Part shown: positions 8,261-15,536 of the stretch, in pieces | Layout of the letters: each line of letters opens with the position of its first letter | How positions within the stretch are numbered: position 1 is the first letter of the stretch | Source: an uncultured Robinsoniella sp. | GTDB taxonomy: Bacteria; Bacillota; Clostridia; Lachnospirales; Lachnospiraceae | Assembly (NCBI GenBank): GCA_900539655.1 | Contig: UQCR01000013.1 | Coordinates: 24,704 to 88,703 of the forward strand | Length of the DNA stretch: 64,000 bases | Reading direction: 5' to 3' | Translations under genes and position numbers: made by a program | The notes under the pieces: model-generated | Told to the model about the DNA's origin: nothing | Seen by the model: the letters and a program-made list of their open reading frames with translations, nothing else | The model's database searches: none

Positions 8261-10086
8261 ATTGCCCCTCCTTCCAATAACAGACGATCGTCATTGTTCA
8301 TCTGTATATCATAAATGTTTTTGTAGATGCCTTCCTTGGCGATCAGCTCCTCATGTGTGCCCATTTGTGCCACGCTCCCATCATCCAGAACCAGAATACA
8401 GTCAGCCTGCATCAAGGTTGTAATACGGTGTGAGATTAAAATCACAGTTGCCTTACCCATTTGCTCCTGTAATGCTTCCCTGATTTTAGCATCGGTTTCT
8501 GCGTCTACAGCGGATAGGGAGTCATCAAATACCATGATTGGTGCTTTTTGCATCAGCATACGTGCGATTGCCACTCTTTGCTTCTGGCCTCCTGACAATG
8601 TGACGCCCCGCTCTCCTACAATGGTGTCATACCCCTTGTTAAAATGCTGGATTGCATCATCCACACATGCGATTCTGGCTGCTTCCCGAATGGACTCATG
8701 ACAGACATCTGCGTTTGCTATGGCAATATTTTCGTGGATTGCCCTGGAGAACAAAAATGGTTCCTGCAAGACCATACCGATATTTTTACGAAGATATTCA
8801 CGGCTCATCTTGGCAATGTCCATGCCACCAACCGTTATTTTACCGGATTCTTCCGGCAGGTCATAGAGTCTGTTTAACAGATGCATAAGCGTCGATTTCC
8901 CACTTCCGGTTCCTCCTAATATGGCAAAGGTACTGCCGGCGGGTATTGTGAAATCTATATTTTTTAAAATGGGATAACCGGTGCCATAAGAAAAGTTAAT
9001 ATTTTCAAAATGTATATCCCTGTCCATTGGAGTGTTTTCCACATTTGGGCTGTCCTGCTCTTCCCTGGCATCCAGAATATAAGCAACCCTTTCTATGGAT
9101 ACGCCAGCCTTACTCATTTCTGAGAGAATTCTGCCAAGTCCCCTGACTGGCCAGACCATGGTGGCGTTATAAGAAACAAATGCCAGAAATTCACCAAGTG
9201 TAATCTGTCCGTTTACGGCGACTGTAACGCCTACGCAGATTACGGTAAGTATCTGCAGTCCTGTGATTAGGTCACCGATTCCCCAGTAGGCACTCATCAG
9301 GCGTCCAAGACGTATCCAAAGACTGGAAAAAGCTTCGTTCTTATGATCAAAGCGGTCAATCTCGAACTTTTCCCGTCCGAATGCTCTTACTACACGGACT
9401 CCGGTGAGATTCTCCTGAACAACGCTGGATAACTCTCCTTCTGCTTCATCTGCTGATAAGAATCTTTTTGCAATCTTCGAATAGAAAAATCCGGAGTATC
9501 CCATTATAATGGGGATAAAGCAAAGTGCTACCAGTGAAATTTTAACATTCATGGAAAACATAATTCCCATGGATAAAGCAATCAGAAAACTGGTTCGAAA
9601 TACTTCTACCATCTGATTACACACGAAGTTTCTTACAACCTCCACATCCGAGGTACAACGCTGGATAATTTCTCCTGTCTGGTGTTTCACATGCCATGAA
9701 AACGGCAGTTTTTGTATGTGGGCATATAATTGGTCCCGAATACTTTTTACAAAGGACTCCGATCCTTTTGCAATGCCCATTTTGCTGAAATAGCTGCAGA
9801 TACCGGATATTACTGCAGTTATCATAACAGCGGCTGCAGCCATCAGCAGAGCTTGCCCACCGGAGCCGGATAGCTGTTCAAGATGCAGAAAGTCTACCAG
9901 CTGCCTGGGAAGCTGCCAGTCTGCACCTCCGATGATCGAGTCAACGGAGATTCTTACGATCTGTGGTGTCAATGAGTTTAATATGGTATTCAACATTGAA
10001 AATACCAGTGCAAATACAAACAGGTGCAAATTTCCTTTCAGGAAACGAGCGATGAGACGCAACTTTCCTGTCTTGTTCCTTTCCAT
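8257..10086 (-). CDS. ABC multidrug exporter half-transporter (BmrC-like, degenerate Walker B)
   Basis: First subunit of the heterodimeric exporter, 609 residues from the ATG at 10086. A GTG 18 bases further upstream is itself part of the ribosome site GTGGAGGGG, so the ATG is the better start. The membrane domain spans about 20-330 and the ATPase about 350-600. Walker A is GGTGSGKST and the signature LSGGQKQR is canonical, but Walker B ends MVFDDSLSAVD, with Asp in place of the catalytic Glu. The weak composite site of the dimer therefore pairs this Asp with the partner's LSTGE signature. It is preceded by a leader ORF and terminator. Confidence 0.92.
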   Translation of the reverse strand: MERNKTGKLRLIARFLKGNLHLFVFALVFSMLNTILNSLTPQIVRISVDSIIGGADWQLPRQLVDFLHLEQLSGSGGQALLMAAAAVMITAVISGICSYFSKMGIAKGSESFVKSIRDQLYAHIQKLPFSWHVKHQTGEIIQRCTSDVEVVRNFVCNQMVEVFRTSFLIALSMGIMFSMNVKISLVALCFIPIIMGYSGFFYSKIAKRFLSADEAEGELSSVVQENLTGVRVVRAFGREKFEIDRFDHKNEAFSSLWIRLGRLMSAYWGIGDLITGLQILTVICVGVTVAVNGQITLGEFLAFVSYNATMVWPVRGLGRILSEMSKAGVSIERVAYILDAREEQDSPNVENTPMDRDIHFENINFSYGTGYPILKNIDFTIPAGSTFAILGGTGSGKSTLMHLLNRLYDLPEESGKITVGGMDIAKMSREYLRKNIGMVLQEPFLFSRAIHENIAIANADVCHESIREAARIACVDDAIQHFNKGYDTIVGERGVTLSGGQKQRVAIARMLMQKAPIMVFDDSLSAVDAETDAKIREALQEQMGKATVILISHRITTLMQADCILVLDDGSVAQMGTHEELIAKEGIYKNIYDIQMNNDDRLLLEGGAI

Positions 10087-10185
10087 AATTATGTTCCCCT
10101 CCACTTTTAAATATAGTACATCGCTGCGTAATGAACGGTACTATTGCTATGTAATAGTTACTATATTTTGTGCCGTTTCCGACAC

Positions 10186-10226
10186 AGCAAAAAAGCGCCT
10201 CTGAACGACCAGAGACGCTTTTTAAC
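10186..10226 (-). terminator. Intrinsic terminator (attenuator) between leader ORF and exporter genes
   Basis: On the leftward transcript AAAAAGCGTCTCTG pairs with CAGAGGCGCTTTTTT around a 5-6 base loop, with a T-run. It lies 75 bases after the leader ORF stop and 100 bases before the exporter ATG, so the exporter is transcribed only when this hairpin is bypassed. Confidence 0.8.
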
Positions 10227-10300
10227 TGTCCTTATTCTATTCCTATCATGTTCACACAGGATATCTCAACAGGCATACTTCCCCATTAAGAGCACGATAT

Positions 10301-10405
10301 TCATTGAAAAGGCAGGCAAAATGTCCGCTGATAATTCATATTATTATTGATTGCAATTCGATCATTAAATAATGTTGTATTAATATCAAAACTTAAGTTT
10401 CTCAT
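10301..10405 (-). CDS. 34-residue leader peptide of the ABC exporter operon
   Basis: ATG at 10405 is preceded by AAAGGAGG; the frame encodes 34 residues, starting MRNLSFDINTTLFND and ending FCLPFQ, then TGA. It lies about 50 bases after a consensus promoter and upstream of an intrinsic terminator and the exporter genes. The 13 bases GGCAGGCAAAATG, which cover the ribosome-site flank and start codon, are perfectly complementary to CATTTTGCCTGCC near the end of the same ORF, so its translation and the downstream RNA fold are linked. This is the arrangement of bmrB upstream of bmrCD in Bacillus subtilis, where drug-stalled ribosomes allow read-through. No similarity to BmrB itself is claimed. 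The mechanism is inferred. Confidence 0.65.
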   Translation of the reverse strand: MRNLSFDINTTLFNDRIAINNNMNYQRTFCLPFQ

Positions 10406-10417
10406 TTTGCCTGCCTC
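10311..10417 (-). promoter_or_regulatory. Long-range RNA stem linking start and end of the leader ORF
   Basis: The bases 10403-10415 and 10311-10323 are perfect 13-base complements, extendable by wobble pairs into the AAGGAG. The stem would hide the leader's ribosome site and start codon. If a ribosome occupies the 5' arm, the 3' arm is freed; its GCCTTTT can pair imperfectly with AAAAAGC of the terminator's 5' arm, a possible antiterminator. The second pairing is weak on paper. Confidence 0.55.
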
Positions 10418-10460
10418 CTTTCTCTTAATTTTTTTATTTATTCAAGCAAATTGTTTAATT

Positions 10461-10489
10461 AGTATAACTTACCAGTTTTTTAAAGTCAA
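10461..10489 (-). promoter_or_regulatory. Sigma-A promoter of the leader ORF and exporter operon
   Basis: Reading leftward, TTGACT (10484-10489) and TATACT (10461-10466) have a 17-base spacer. A strong constitutive promoter upstream of an attenuator is the expected layout for control by termination. Confidence 0.8.
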
Positions 10490-10555
10490 GTGTATTTTCA
10501 AAAAAATTAAAATTCTAAAAATTTTACATATTTTAAAAATATTTTCCATTATGGT

Positions 10556-11725
10556 TTAATTGAAAATACAAAAAAGCAAATTATCCAGATGAAATGTCTC
10601 ATCCTCCGTGAATATTTCTTCCAACCGGTTAAGGTTCAGATCGGAATGTTCGATTTCACGGGAATATCGCTGTGTCGTTCGGATGAAATCCCCAAATTCC
10701 AGCTTTTCCTTCTGTTTTAGCCAAAGAGCCTGAGCCATTTCCTGAATCAACAGGGTGCTCACTACGGCTAATTGCATTTTTGAATAGGCTTCCCGGTCGT
10801 ATACCGCACCACAAAAATAGGTAAATATAAAATAAACCATCAATTGTTCACACCAACATGCCCAGTTATCCAGATCATTGCTTTGATCTTCGACATTTTC
10901 CAGAAACTTATGGCGGTTATATGAATAGGCTGTTTCTCCCTGGGCAAAGAGGCAGCCGCTCAAGCTGTCTATAAAGTCTGGCCATTCTTTTCTCAATATT
11001 TCTAACTGGTCAAAAACGTGAAACATATTGTTCATTACCGTTCCACGATTGTTGTTTTGTTTTTTATATTCTTTTTGCTTCTTTTGGAAAAAGCTGATTG
11101 CGTTCGGACTCTGATACCTGTTCACAACTTCTTCTATGGAGTAAAGCTGACCCCGGTCTATACGGGATTGCAGGTCATGGCTGAAAGCCAGTACCATAGC
11201 CATTCTGATGGTGCAGTCCAGGTCGCGGTTCTGCATGATTCGGATAATTGCATCCCTTGCATCCATTAAATTCGTAAATAGTAAAAAATCAAAATCCCCA
11301 TATTCCTCGGACGGGCACTCTTTTTCTCTGGTAATAAAACGAACCTTTTCTTTGCAGCCAAGTATCAGTTCTGCGCAGGGCGGACAGGAAAGGGACAGAG
11401 AGATTTCTCGCAGTCCTTCGTACTCTTCCACATGCCTGGGATACGTACGGCAGGTTTTGCATAACATTGCGGGTCCTGCTTCTTTATAAATATCACACAG
11501 GTTATCTTCATTCAAAAATTCGCAGCGGTGCCGGTATTGTTTAAATACCGCGTTTTTCCAGTCAATGGAATTATGCAGACGGTTACGGAATGATCCTTTT
11601 ACTCTTTTATATTTTTTTATTGTTTTTTCATCAATTACGATTTCCCATCCGGCACAGCAGGTGTCCGGACAGGCAGAGGCTGTGCACTGAAATTTTTTGA
11701 AATAATGTGGAATTGTATATTGCAT
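10556..11725 (-). CDS. FliB-family cysteine-rich protein (flagellin lysine N-methylase-like)
   Basis: 389 residues. The N-terminal third carries the FliB cysteine pattern: C-x4-C-x3-CC at about 14-24 (CTASACPDTCCAGWE), then CEFLNEDNLC, MLCKTCRTYPR and SCPPC. These cysteines probably bind a metal or Fe-S cluster. FliB methylates flagellin lysines in Salmonella. There are no flagellar genes anywhere in this window, and orphan FliB-like proteins are common in gut Clostridia, so another substrate is possible. The rest of the protein is helical and poorly conserved to the eye. It is transcribed alone, just downstream of tRNA-Leu and its terminator. Confidence 0.8.
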   Translation of the reverse strand: MQYTIPHYFKKFQCTASACPDTCCAGWEIVIDEKTIKKYKRVKGSFRNRLHNSIDWKNAVFKQYRHRCEFLNEDNLCDIYKEAGPAMLCKTCRTYPRHVEEYEGLREISLSLSCPPCAELILGCKEKVRFITREKECPSEEYGDFDFLLFTNLMDARDAIIRIMQNRDLDCTIRMAMVLAFSHDLQSRIDRGQLYSIEEVVNRYQSPNAISFFQKKQKEYKKQNNNRGTVMNNMFHVFDQLEILRKEWPDFIDSLSGCLFAQGETAYSYNRHKFLENVEDQSNDLDNWACWCEQLMVYFIFTYFCGAVYDREAYSKMQLAVVSTLLIQEMAQALWLKQKEKLEFGDFIRTTQRYSREIEHSDLNLNRLEEIFTEDETFHLDNLLFCIFN

Positions 11726-11777
11726 AATGTTTCCTTTCTGTAACTCCGGATTTGCTGTTTGAATCTTCTATTTCAGG

Positions 11778-11811
11778 GCAAAAAAAAGACACCATATACA
11801 GGTGCTTTTCA
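11778..11811 (-). terminator. Terminator after tRNA-Leu
   Basis: On the leftward transcript AAAAGCACC and GGTGTCTTTT pair around TGTATAT and are followed by a run of eight T residues, 15-45 bases past the tRNA 3' end. Confidence 0.75.
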
Positions 11812-11825
11812 TAAAACTGATAATA

Positions 11826-11908
11826 TGCCGGCAATGGGACTTGAACCCATACGTGGTTGCCCACAACAGATTTTGAGTCTGCCTCGTCTGCCATTCCGAC
11901 ACGCCGGC
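11826..11908 (-). tRNA. tRNA-Leu (anticodon CAA)
   Basis: Reading leftward, GCCGGCG pairs with TGCCGGC as acceptor (one G-T pair). The anticodon stem CAGA/TCTG encloses the loop CTCAAAA, giving anticodon CAA for TTG codons. A long variable arm and the T-arm GGGTTCAAGTCCC are present, as expected for a class II tRNA. CCA is not encoded. The length is 83 bases. Confidence 0.95.
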
Positions 11909-11939
11909 CTATGTTGATGTGTTCCTCTCAACGAAAGTA

Positions 11940-11968
11940 ATTCTAACATAAGATACCAAATTATGCAA
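11940..11968 (-). promoter_or_regulatory. Promoter of tRNA-Leu
   Basis: TTGCAT (11963-11968) and TAGAAT (11940-11945) on the leftward strand, with a 17-base spacer, about 30 bases upstream of the tRNA. Confidence 0.65.
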
Positions 11969-12082
11969 GCATTTTTTGAATTTTTTTTATTTTTCCTAAT
12001 TTATCGACAATAAGAACTTTTTCCAAGATAACTGCCCCATAGGGAATAGAAACTCTAACCGGATTATGAGGCAGTAAATTTT

Positions 12083-13357
12083 TTACTCTTCGATTAACTT
12101 ATTATATAGATCAAAACAATCAAATGTTGCAAAGTAATCCTCTGGGGTTTCCGCCCGGCGGATTAGTTCGGTACTGCCATCTTCTTTAAGCAGTATTTCA
12201 GCAGATTTTAACTTACCATTGTAGTTATATCCCATAGAAAAACCATGTGCTCCGGTATCATGGATCACCAGCAGATCACCTTTTTCAATTTCCGGCAGCA
12301 TTCTGTCAATTGCAAATTTATCATTATTCTCACACAGTGAGCCTGTAATATCATACTTGTGGTCACAGATGTTATTTTCTTTTCCCATTACGGTTATGTG
12401 ATGGTAAGCGCCGTACATTGCCGGGCGCATCAGGTTAACGGCACATGCATCCACACCAATGTATTCTTTATGGGTATGCTTTTCATGAATTGCCCTTGTC
12501 ACCAGACACCCGTAAGGCCCCAGCATAAATCTTCCCAGTTCCGTATAGATGGCAATATCTCCCATGCCAGCCGGAACAAGCACTTCTTCGTAAACCTTTC
12601 GGACACCTTCACCGATGGCGCGGATATCATTTGCCTCCTGGTCCGGACGGTATGGTATCCCAATTCCTCCTGACAGGTTGATAAATGTTACGTGGGCACC
12701 GGTTTCTTTCTGGATTTCAACAGCAGTTTCAAACAATACTTTGGCGAGCATCGGATAATAATCATTTGTTACTGTATTACTTGCAAGGAATGCATGGATC
12801 CCAAACTCCTCAACCCCTTTGGACTTTAAGATTTTAAATGCTTCTTTGATCTGTTCGGTTGTCATGCCGTATTTGGCATCTCCTGGATTATCCATAATAT
12901 CATTGCTGATCTTAAATAGTCCGCCCGGATTATAACGGCAGCTGATTTTTTTAGGCAGTGTGCCAATTGCTTTTTCCAGAAATTCGATATGGGTAATATC
13001 ATCCAGATTTATTATTGCATTCAGTTTCTGTGCATATTGGAACTCTTCCATAGGCGTGTCGTTGGAAGAAAACATAATATCATCCCCTGCTGCACCGATT
13101 GCTTTTGCTAACATAAGTTCAGTTTGTGAAGAACAGTCACAGCCGCATCCATACTCCTGCAAAATATTGACCAAAAACGGATTTGGAGTTGCTTTTATTG
13201 CAAAATACTCTTTATAACCCTTATTCCAGGAGAAGGCTTCTTTCAAAGCTTTTACATTTTCCCGGATTCCTTTTTCATCATAGAGATGAAACGGGGTTGG
13301 ATACTTCTTTACGATTTCTTCCAGCTGTTCTTTTGTCACAAAAGTTTCTTTTTTCAT
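12083..13357 (-). CDS. lysA: Diaminopimelate decarboxylase family protein
   Basis: PLP-dependent fold III decarboxylase that makes lysine from meso-diaminopimelate. 424 residues from the ATG at 13357. An ATG five codons further up overlaps the AGGAG ribosome site and is less likely. The PLP lysine lies in YFAIKATPNP near the N-terminus. The glycine loop is NLSGGIGIPY and ELGRFMLGPYG is the downstream phosphate/substrate region. GSLCENND contains the catalytic cysteine expected from the partner subunit. The sequence departs somewhat from textbook LysA (IKAT instead of VKAN), so a related substrate is possible, but DAP decarboxylase is the best call. Confidence 0.87.
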   Translation of the reverse strand: MKKETFVTKEQLEEIVKKYPTPFHLYDEKGIRENVKALKEAFSWNKGYKEYFAIKATPNPFLVNILQEYGCGCDCSSQTELMLAKAIGAAGDDIMFSSNDTPMEEFQYAQKLNAIINLDDITHIEFLEKAIGTLPKKISCRYNPGGLFKISNDIMDNPGDAKYGMTTEQIKEAFKILKSKGVEEFGIHAFLASNTVTNDYYPMLAKVLFETAVEIQKETGAHVTFINLSGGIGIPYRPDQEANDIRAIGEGVRKVYEEVLVPAGMGDIAIYTELGRFMLGPYGCLVTRAIHEKHTHKEYIGVDACAVNLMRPAMYGAYHHITVMGKENNICDHKYDITGSLCENNDKFAIDRMLPEIEKGDLLVIHDTGAHGFSMGYNYNGKLKSAEILLKEDGSTELIRRAETPEDYFATFDCFDLYNKLIEE

Positions 13358-13438
13358 AATGCTTCTCCTCATATGCGTATTTACTGCTTTTCTGCCGCAA
13401 TTTCTATATCTCTGGGGTCAACTATAATATGCAGTTTT

Positions 13439-15442
13439 TTATTTGTCAATACTTAAACCGCCAAAAAAATCGTCCGCCCGGTTTTTTACGTCACTTAGAT
13501 GATTATATTGTAAAATAGAATACTGATCCAGCAGTTCTTTAAAGGAATCATCAGAAAACTGATGATAGTTTCCGTCCTTATCTATGTATACATTTCCTGT
13601 AATAACGGGTATGGTCTTACGCAGGTTTTCTAAAAAGGATTGATAACCGGTTAAAGGCAGTCCTGCCTTAGAAAGGAGCAATCCACTGAGATAGTTAGGA
13701 CTGATCATCGGGATATCCTGATGATCCAGTTTATAATTTGCCCACATGACCATAGGAACGATATATCCGTTCTGGAATTCTTCCACAGATGAATCCTGAT
13801 TGATATGATTTAGCTTTAAAATAGGTTTTGCCACGTTATCTGCAGGCTGATGATCCCCAAACATTACAATAATGGTTGGTTCCTCTTCTTTTTTAAAATA
13901 TTCAGTAAGCTCTTTAAAAGCCTTGTCTGATTCTTTTATCAGAGTCAGATATTGTTCCGCAGCCCGGACATTATCGGATTTCTTTTTACCGGCATATTGG
14001 GAAAGGGTAATTGTCGGCTCAAATCCCGGGAATTCTTTATCATAGCCGCCATGATTCTGCATGGTGACCTCGAAGGTAAATATTCTTTCTTCCGGTGATT
14101 TATTTTGATAGGTTTCTATAATCTTCTGAAATGCGGATTCGTCACTGATATAGTCCCTGATTTTTCTTGGTTTCTTAAAATCAGTCTTGGAATAATATGT
14201 ATCAAAGCCAAAATAGGAGTATACATTTTCACGATTCCACCCCTTTGAATTATAAGGATGGATTGCAGTTGTCTTATATCCCAGACTTTTTAAATAATCT
14301 GGCAATGCAGGCATGGGCTGGCGGACAAACTGCTGGTATGCCACACTTCCATTGGGTAAAAATGCCATAGTGTCACTTGTTAAAAATTCATATTCCGTAT
14401 TGGCAGTGTTACCGCCCTTTACCGAAACAAACATATCGGATTTAATGGTATTCTCAGTCAGGGAATGTATGAAAGGCATGTAGTCTTCATTTGTTTCAAA
14501 CTTTCCGCGGGCAGAAAGGTCTGAAAAGGCTTCATTCATGATAACGATAATGTTTGGTTTGTCTTTTAATAGTTGATTACTATTTTTCATTTCATTTGCC
14601 GCAGAAACTTTCTTTTCATCTGATTCTGACATGATTTCTTCCGCTTTTGCCGGTGTATAGCCATTGGGCTTCTGTACATTCATATACCGGAAATTGGAAA
14701 GGAATGAAACCGCAAAGCCATTTCTGATATATATTCGTTTTGATGCAAATAGGGTGTGATATAGGTTAAACATTGTTGTGGATTTGTCAGATTTAATAAA
14801 AGTGACATATCCACCCATACAACATATTGCCAGAAAAAGTGCCACTAAGCGGAGTCTGAGATTTTTTATTCTAATCTGGATCTTATCTGAGAATATCATT
14901 AAATACACAAATCCCATAATAACCAGTAAAAATCGATAATTAATGGTAAAAGTATAATTATCGGTTATGGACATTGCGGTTTTTGCTGATAAAAAATCCC
15001 ATGGCATTAATGGAGAGGATCGAAATTGAATAACAAAATAATGAATTATTCCAAAAATCATCGGGAACAGGGTTGCAAATATATATCCTAGTTTAATAGA
15101 ATTAAAAAAAAGGCTGCAGATTCCATATAATAGAAAATAAAATACAAGATTTAATAAAATAACAGGAATCCTCAAATCCGTAACTCGATGAGTAAAAGCT
15201 TCAATGCTGCTAAAGGAAAGGATCGGAATTACTACCATGAATATAATACCTGGCAGCCTGGTTAGTTTCAGATCCAGGCAAATCAATCCCCCTGCCGCCA
15301 GAGAAATCGCAATACAAAGAACCAGCTTGACGGCATGCTCCTTGCTGTGCATTGCCGCCAAACTGGAAAGTATTATAAGTGTACAGGTTACTAAAACAGA
15401 GACCCCAATTCTAATTTTTGATTTTGTAAATATTTTTTTCAT
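13439..15442 (-). CDS. LTA-synthase-like membrane sulfatase-fold protein (paralogue 1)
   Basis: About 667 residues from the ATG at 15442; an ATG two codons upstream sits too close to the GGGGTG site. Several membrane helices occupy about 1-210, followed by an extracellular alkaline-phosphatase/sulfatase-type domain. Key motifs are IVIMNEAFSDL (metal-binding Glu), GGNTANTEYEFLTSDT (nucleophile Thr as in LtaS), HPYNSKGWNR and FGDHQP (metal-binding His). LtaS enzymes transfer glycerol phosphate from phosphatidylglycerol to teichoic acid or glycolipid. The next gene on the strand is a close paralogue, so duplication with specialisation is likely. The exact polymer is unknown. Confidence 0.87.
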   Translation of the reverse strand: MKKIFTKSKIRIGVSVLVTCTLIILSSLAAMHSKEHAVKLVLCIAISLAAGGLICLDLKLTRLPGIIFMVVIPILSFSSIEAFTHRVTDLRIPVILLNLVFYFLLYGICSLFFNSIKLGYIFATLFPMIFGIIHYFVIQFRSSPLMPWDFLSAKTAMSITDNYTFTINYRFLLVIMGFVYLMIFSDKIQIRIKNLRLRLVALFLAICCMGGYVTFIKSDKSTTMFNLYHTLFASKRIYIRNGFAVSFLSNFRYMNVQKPNGYTPAKAEEIMSESDEKKVSAANEMKNSNQLLKDKPNIIVIMNEAFSDLSARGKFETNEDYMPFIHSLTENTIKSDMFVSVKGGNTANTEYEFLTSDTMAFLPNGSVAYQQFVRQPMPALPDYLKSLGYKTTAIHPYNSKGWNRENVYSYFGFDTYYSKTDFKKPRKIRDYISDESAFQKIIETYQNKSPEERIFTFEVTMQNHGGYDKEFPGFEPTITLSQYAGKKKSDNVRAAEQYLTLIKESDKAFKELTEYFKKEEEPTIIVMFGDHQPADNVAKPILKLNHINQDSSVEEFQNGYIVPMVMWANYKLDHQDIPMISPNYLSGLLLSKAGLPLTGYQSFLENLRKTIPVITGNVYIDKDGNYHQFSDDSFKELLDQYSILQYNHLSDVKNRADDFFGGLSIDK

Positions 15443-15512
15443 TTGCATAACACCCCGTTAGATCTTTTGAATCCGTATTGATTTGTATGCAGTGAGTTTT
15501 TAGCCTCAGAGC

Positions 15513-15536
15513 AATTTTCAAACATGCTCTGGGGCA
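15513..15536 (-). promoter_or_regulatory. Hairpin between the two LTA-synthase-like genes
   Basis: GCCCCAGAGCA pairs with TGCTCTGAGGC directly after the stop of the upstream gene. There is no T-run, so a transcript-processing or stability hairpin, or a weak terminator, is likely. Confidence 0.4.

Noticed and set aside
10091..10104. GTG at 10104 as start of the first exporter gene
   Set aside because: The GTG is part of the GTGGAGGGG ribosome site for the ATG at 10086.
12027..12075. CTGCC/GGCAG inverted repeat at the end of lysA as a terminator
   Set aside because: The stem is short and interrupted, the loop is about 30 bases, it overlaps the gene end and there is no T-run.
13358..13438. Possible lysine riboswitch before lysA
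   Set aside because: The gap is only about 80 bases and lacks the conserved lysine-riboswitch segments.
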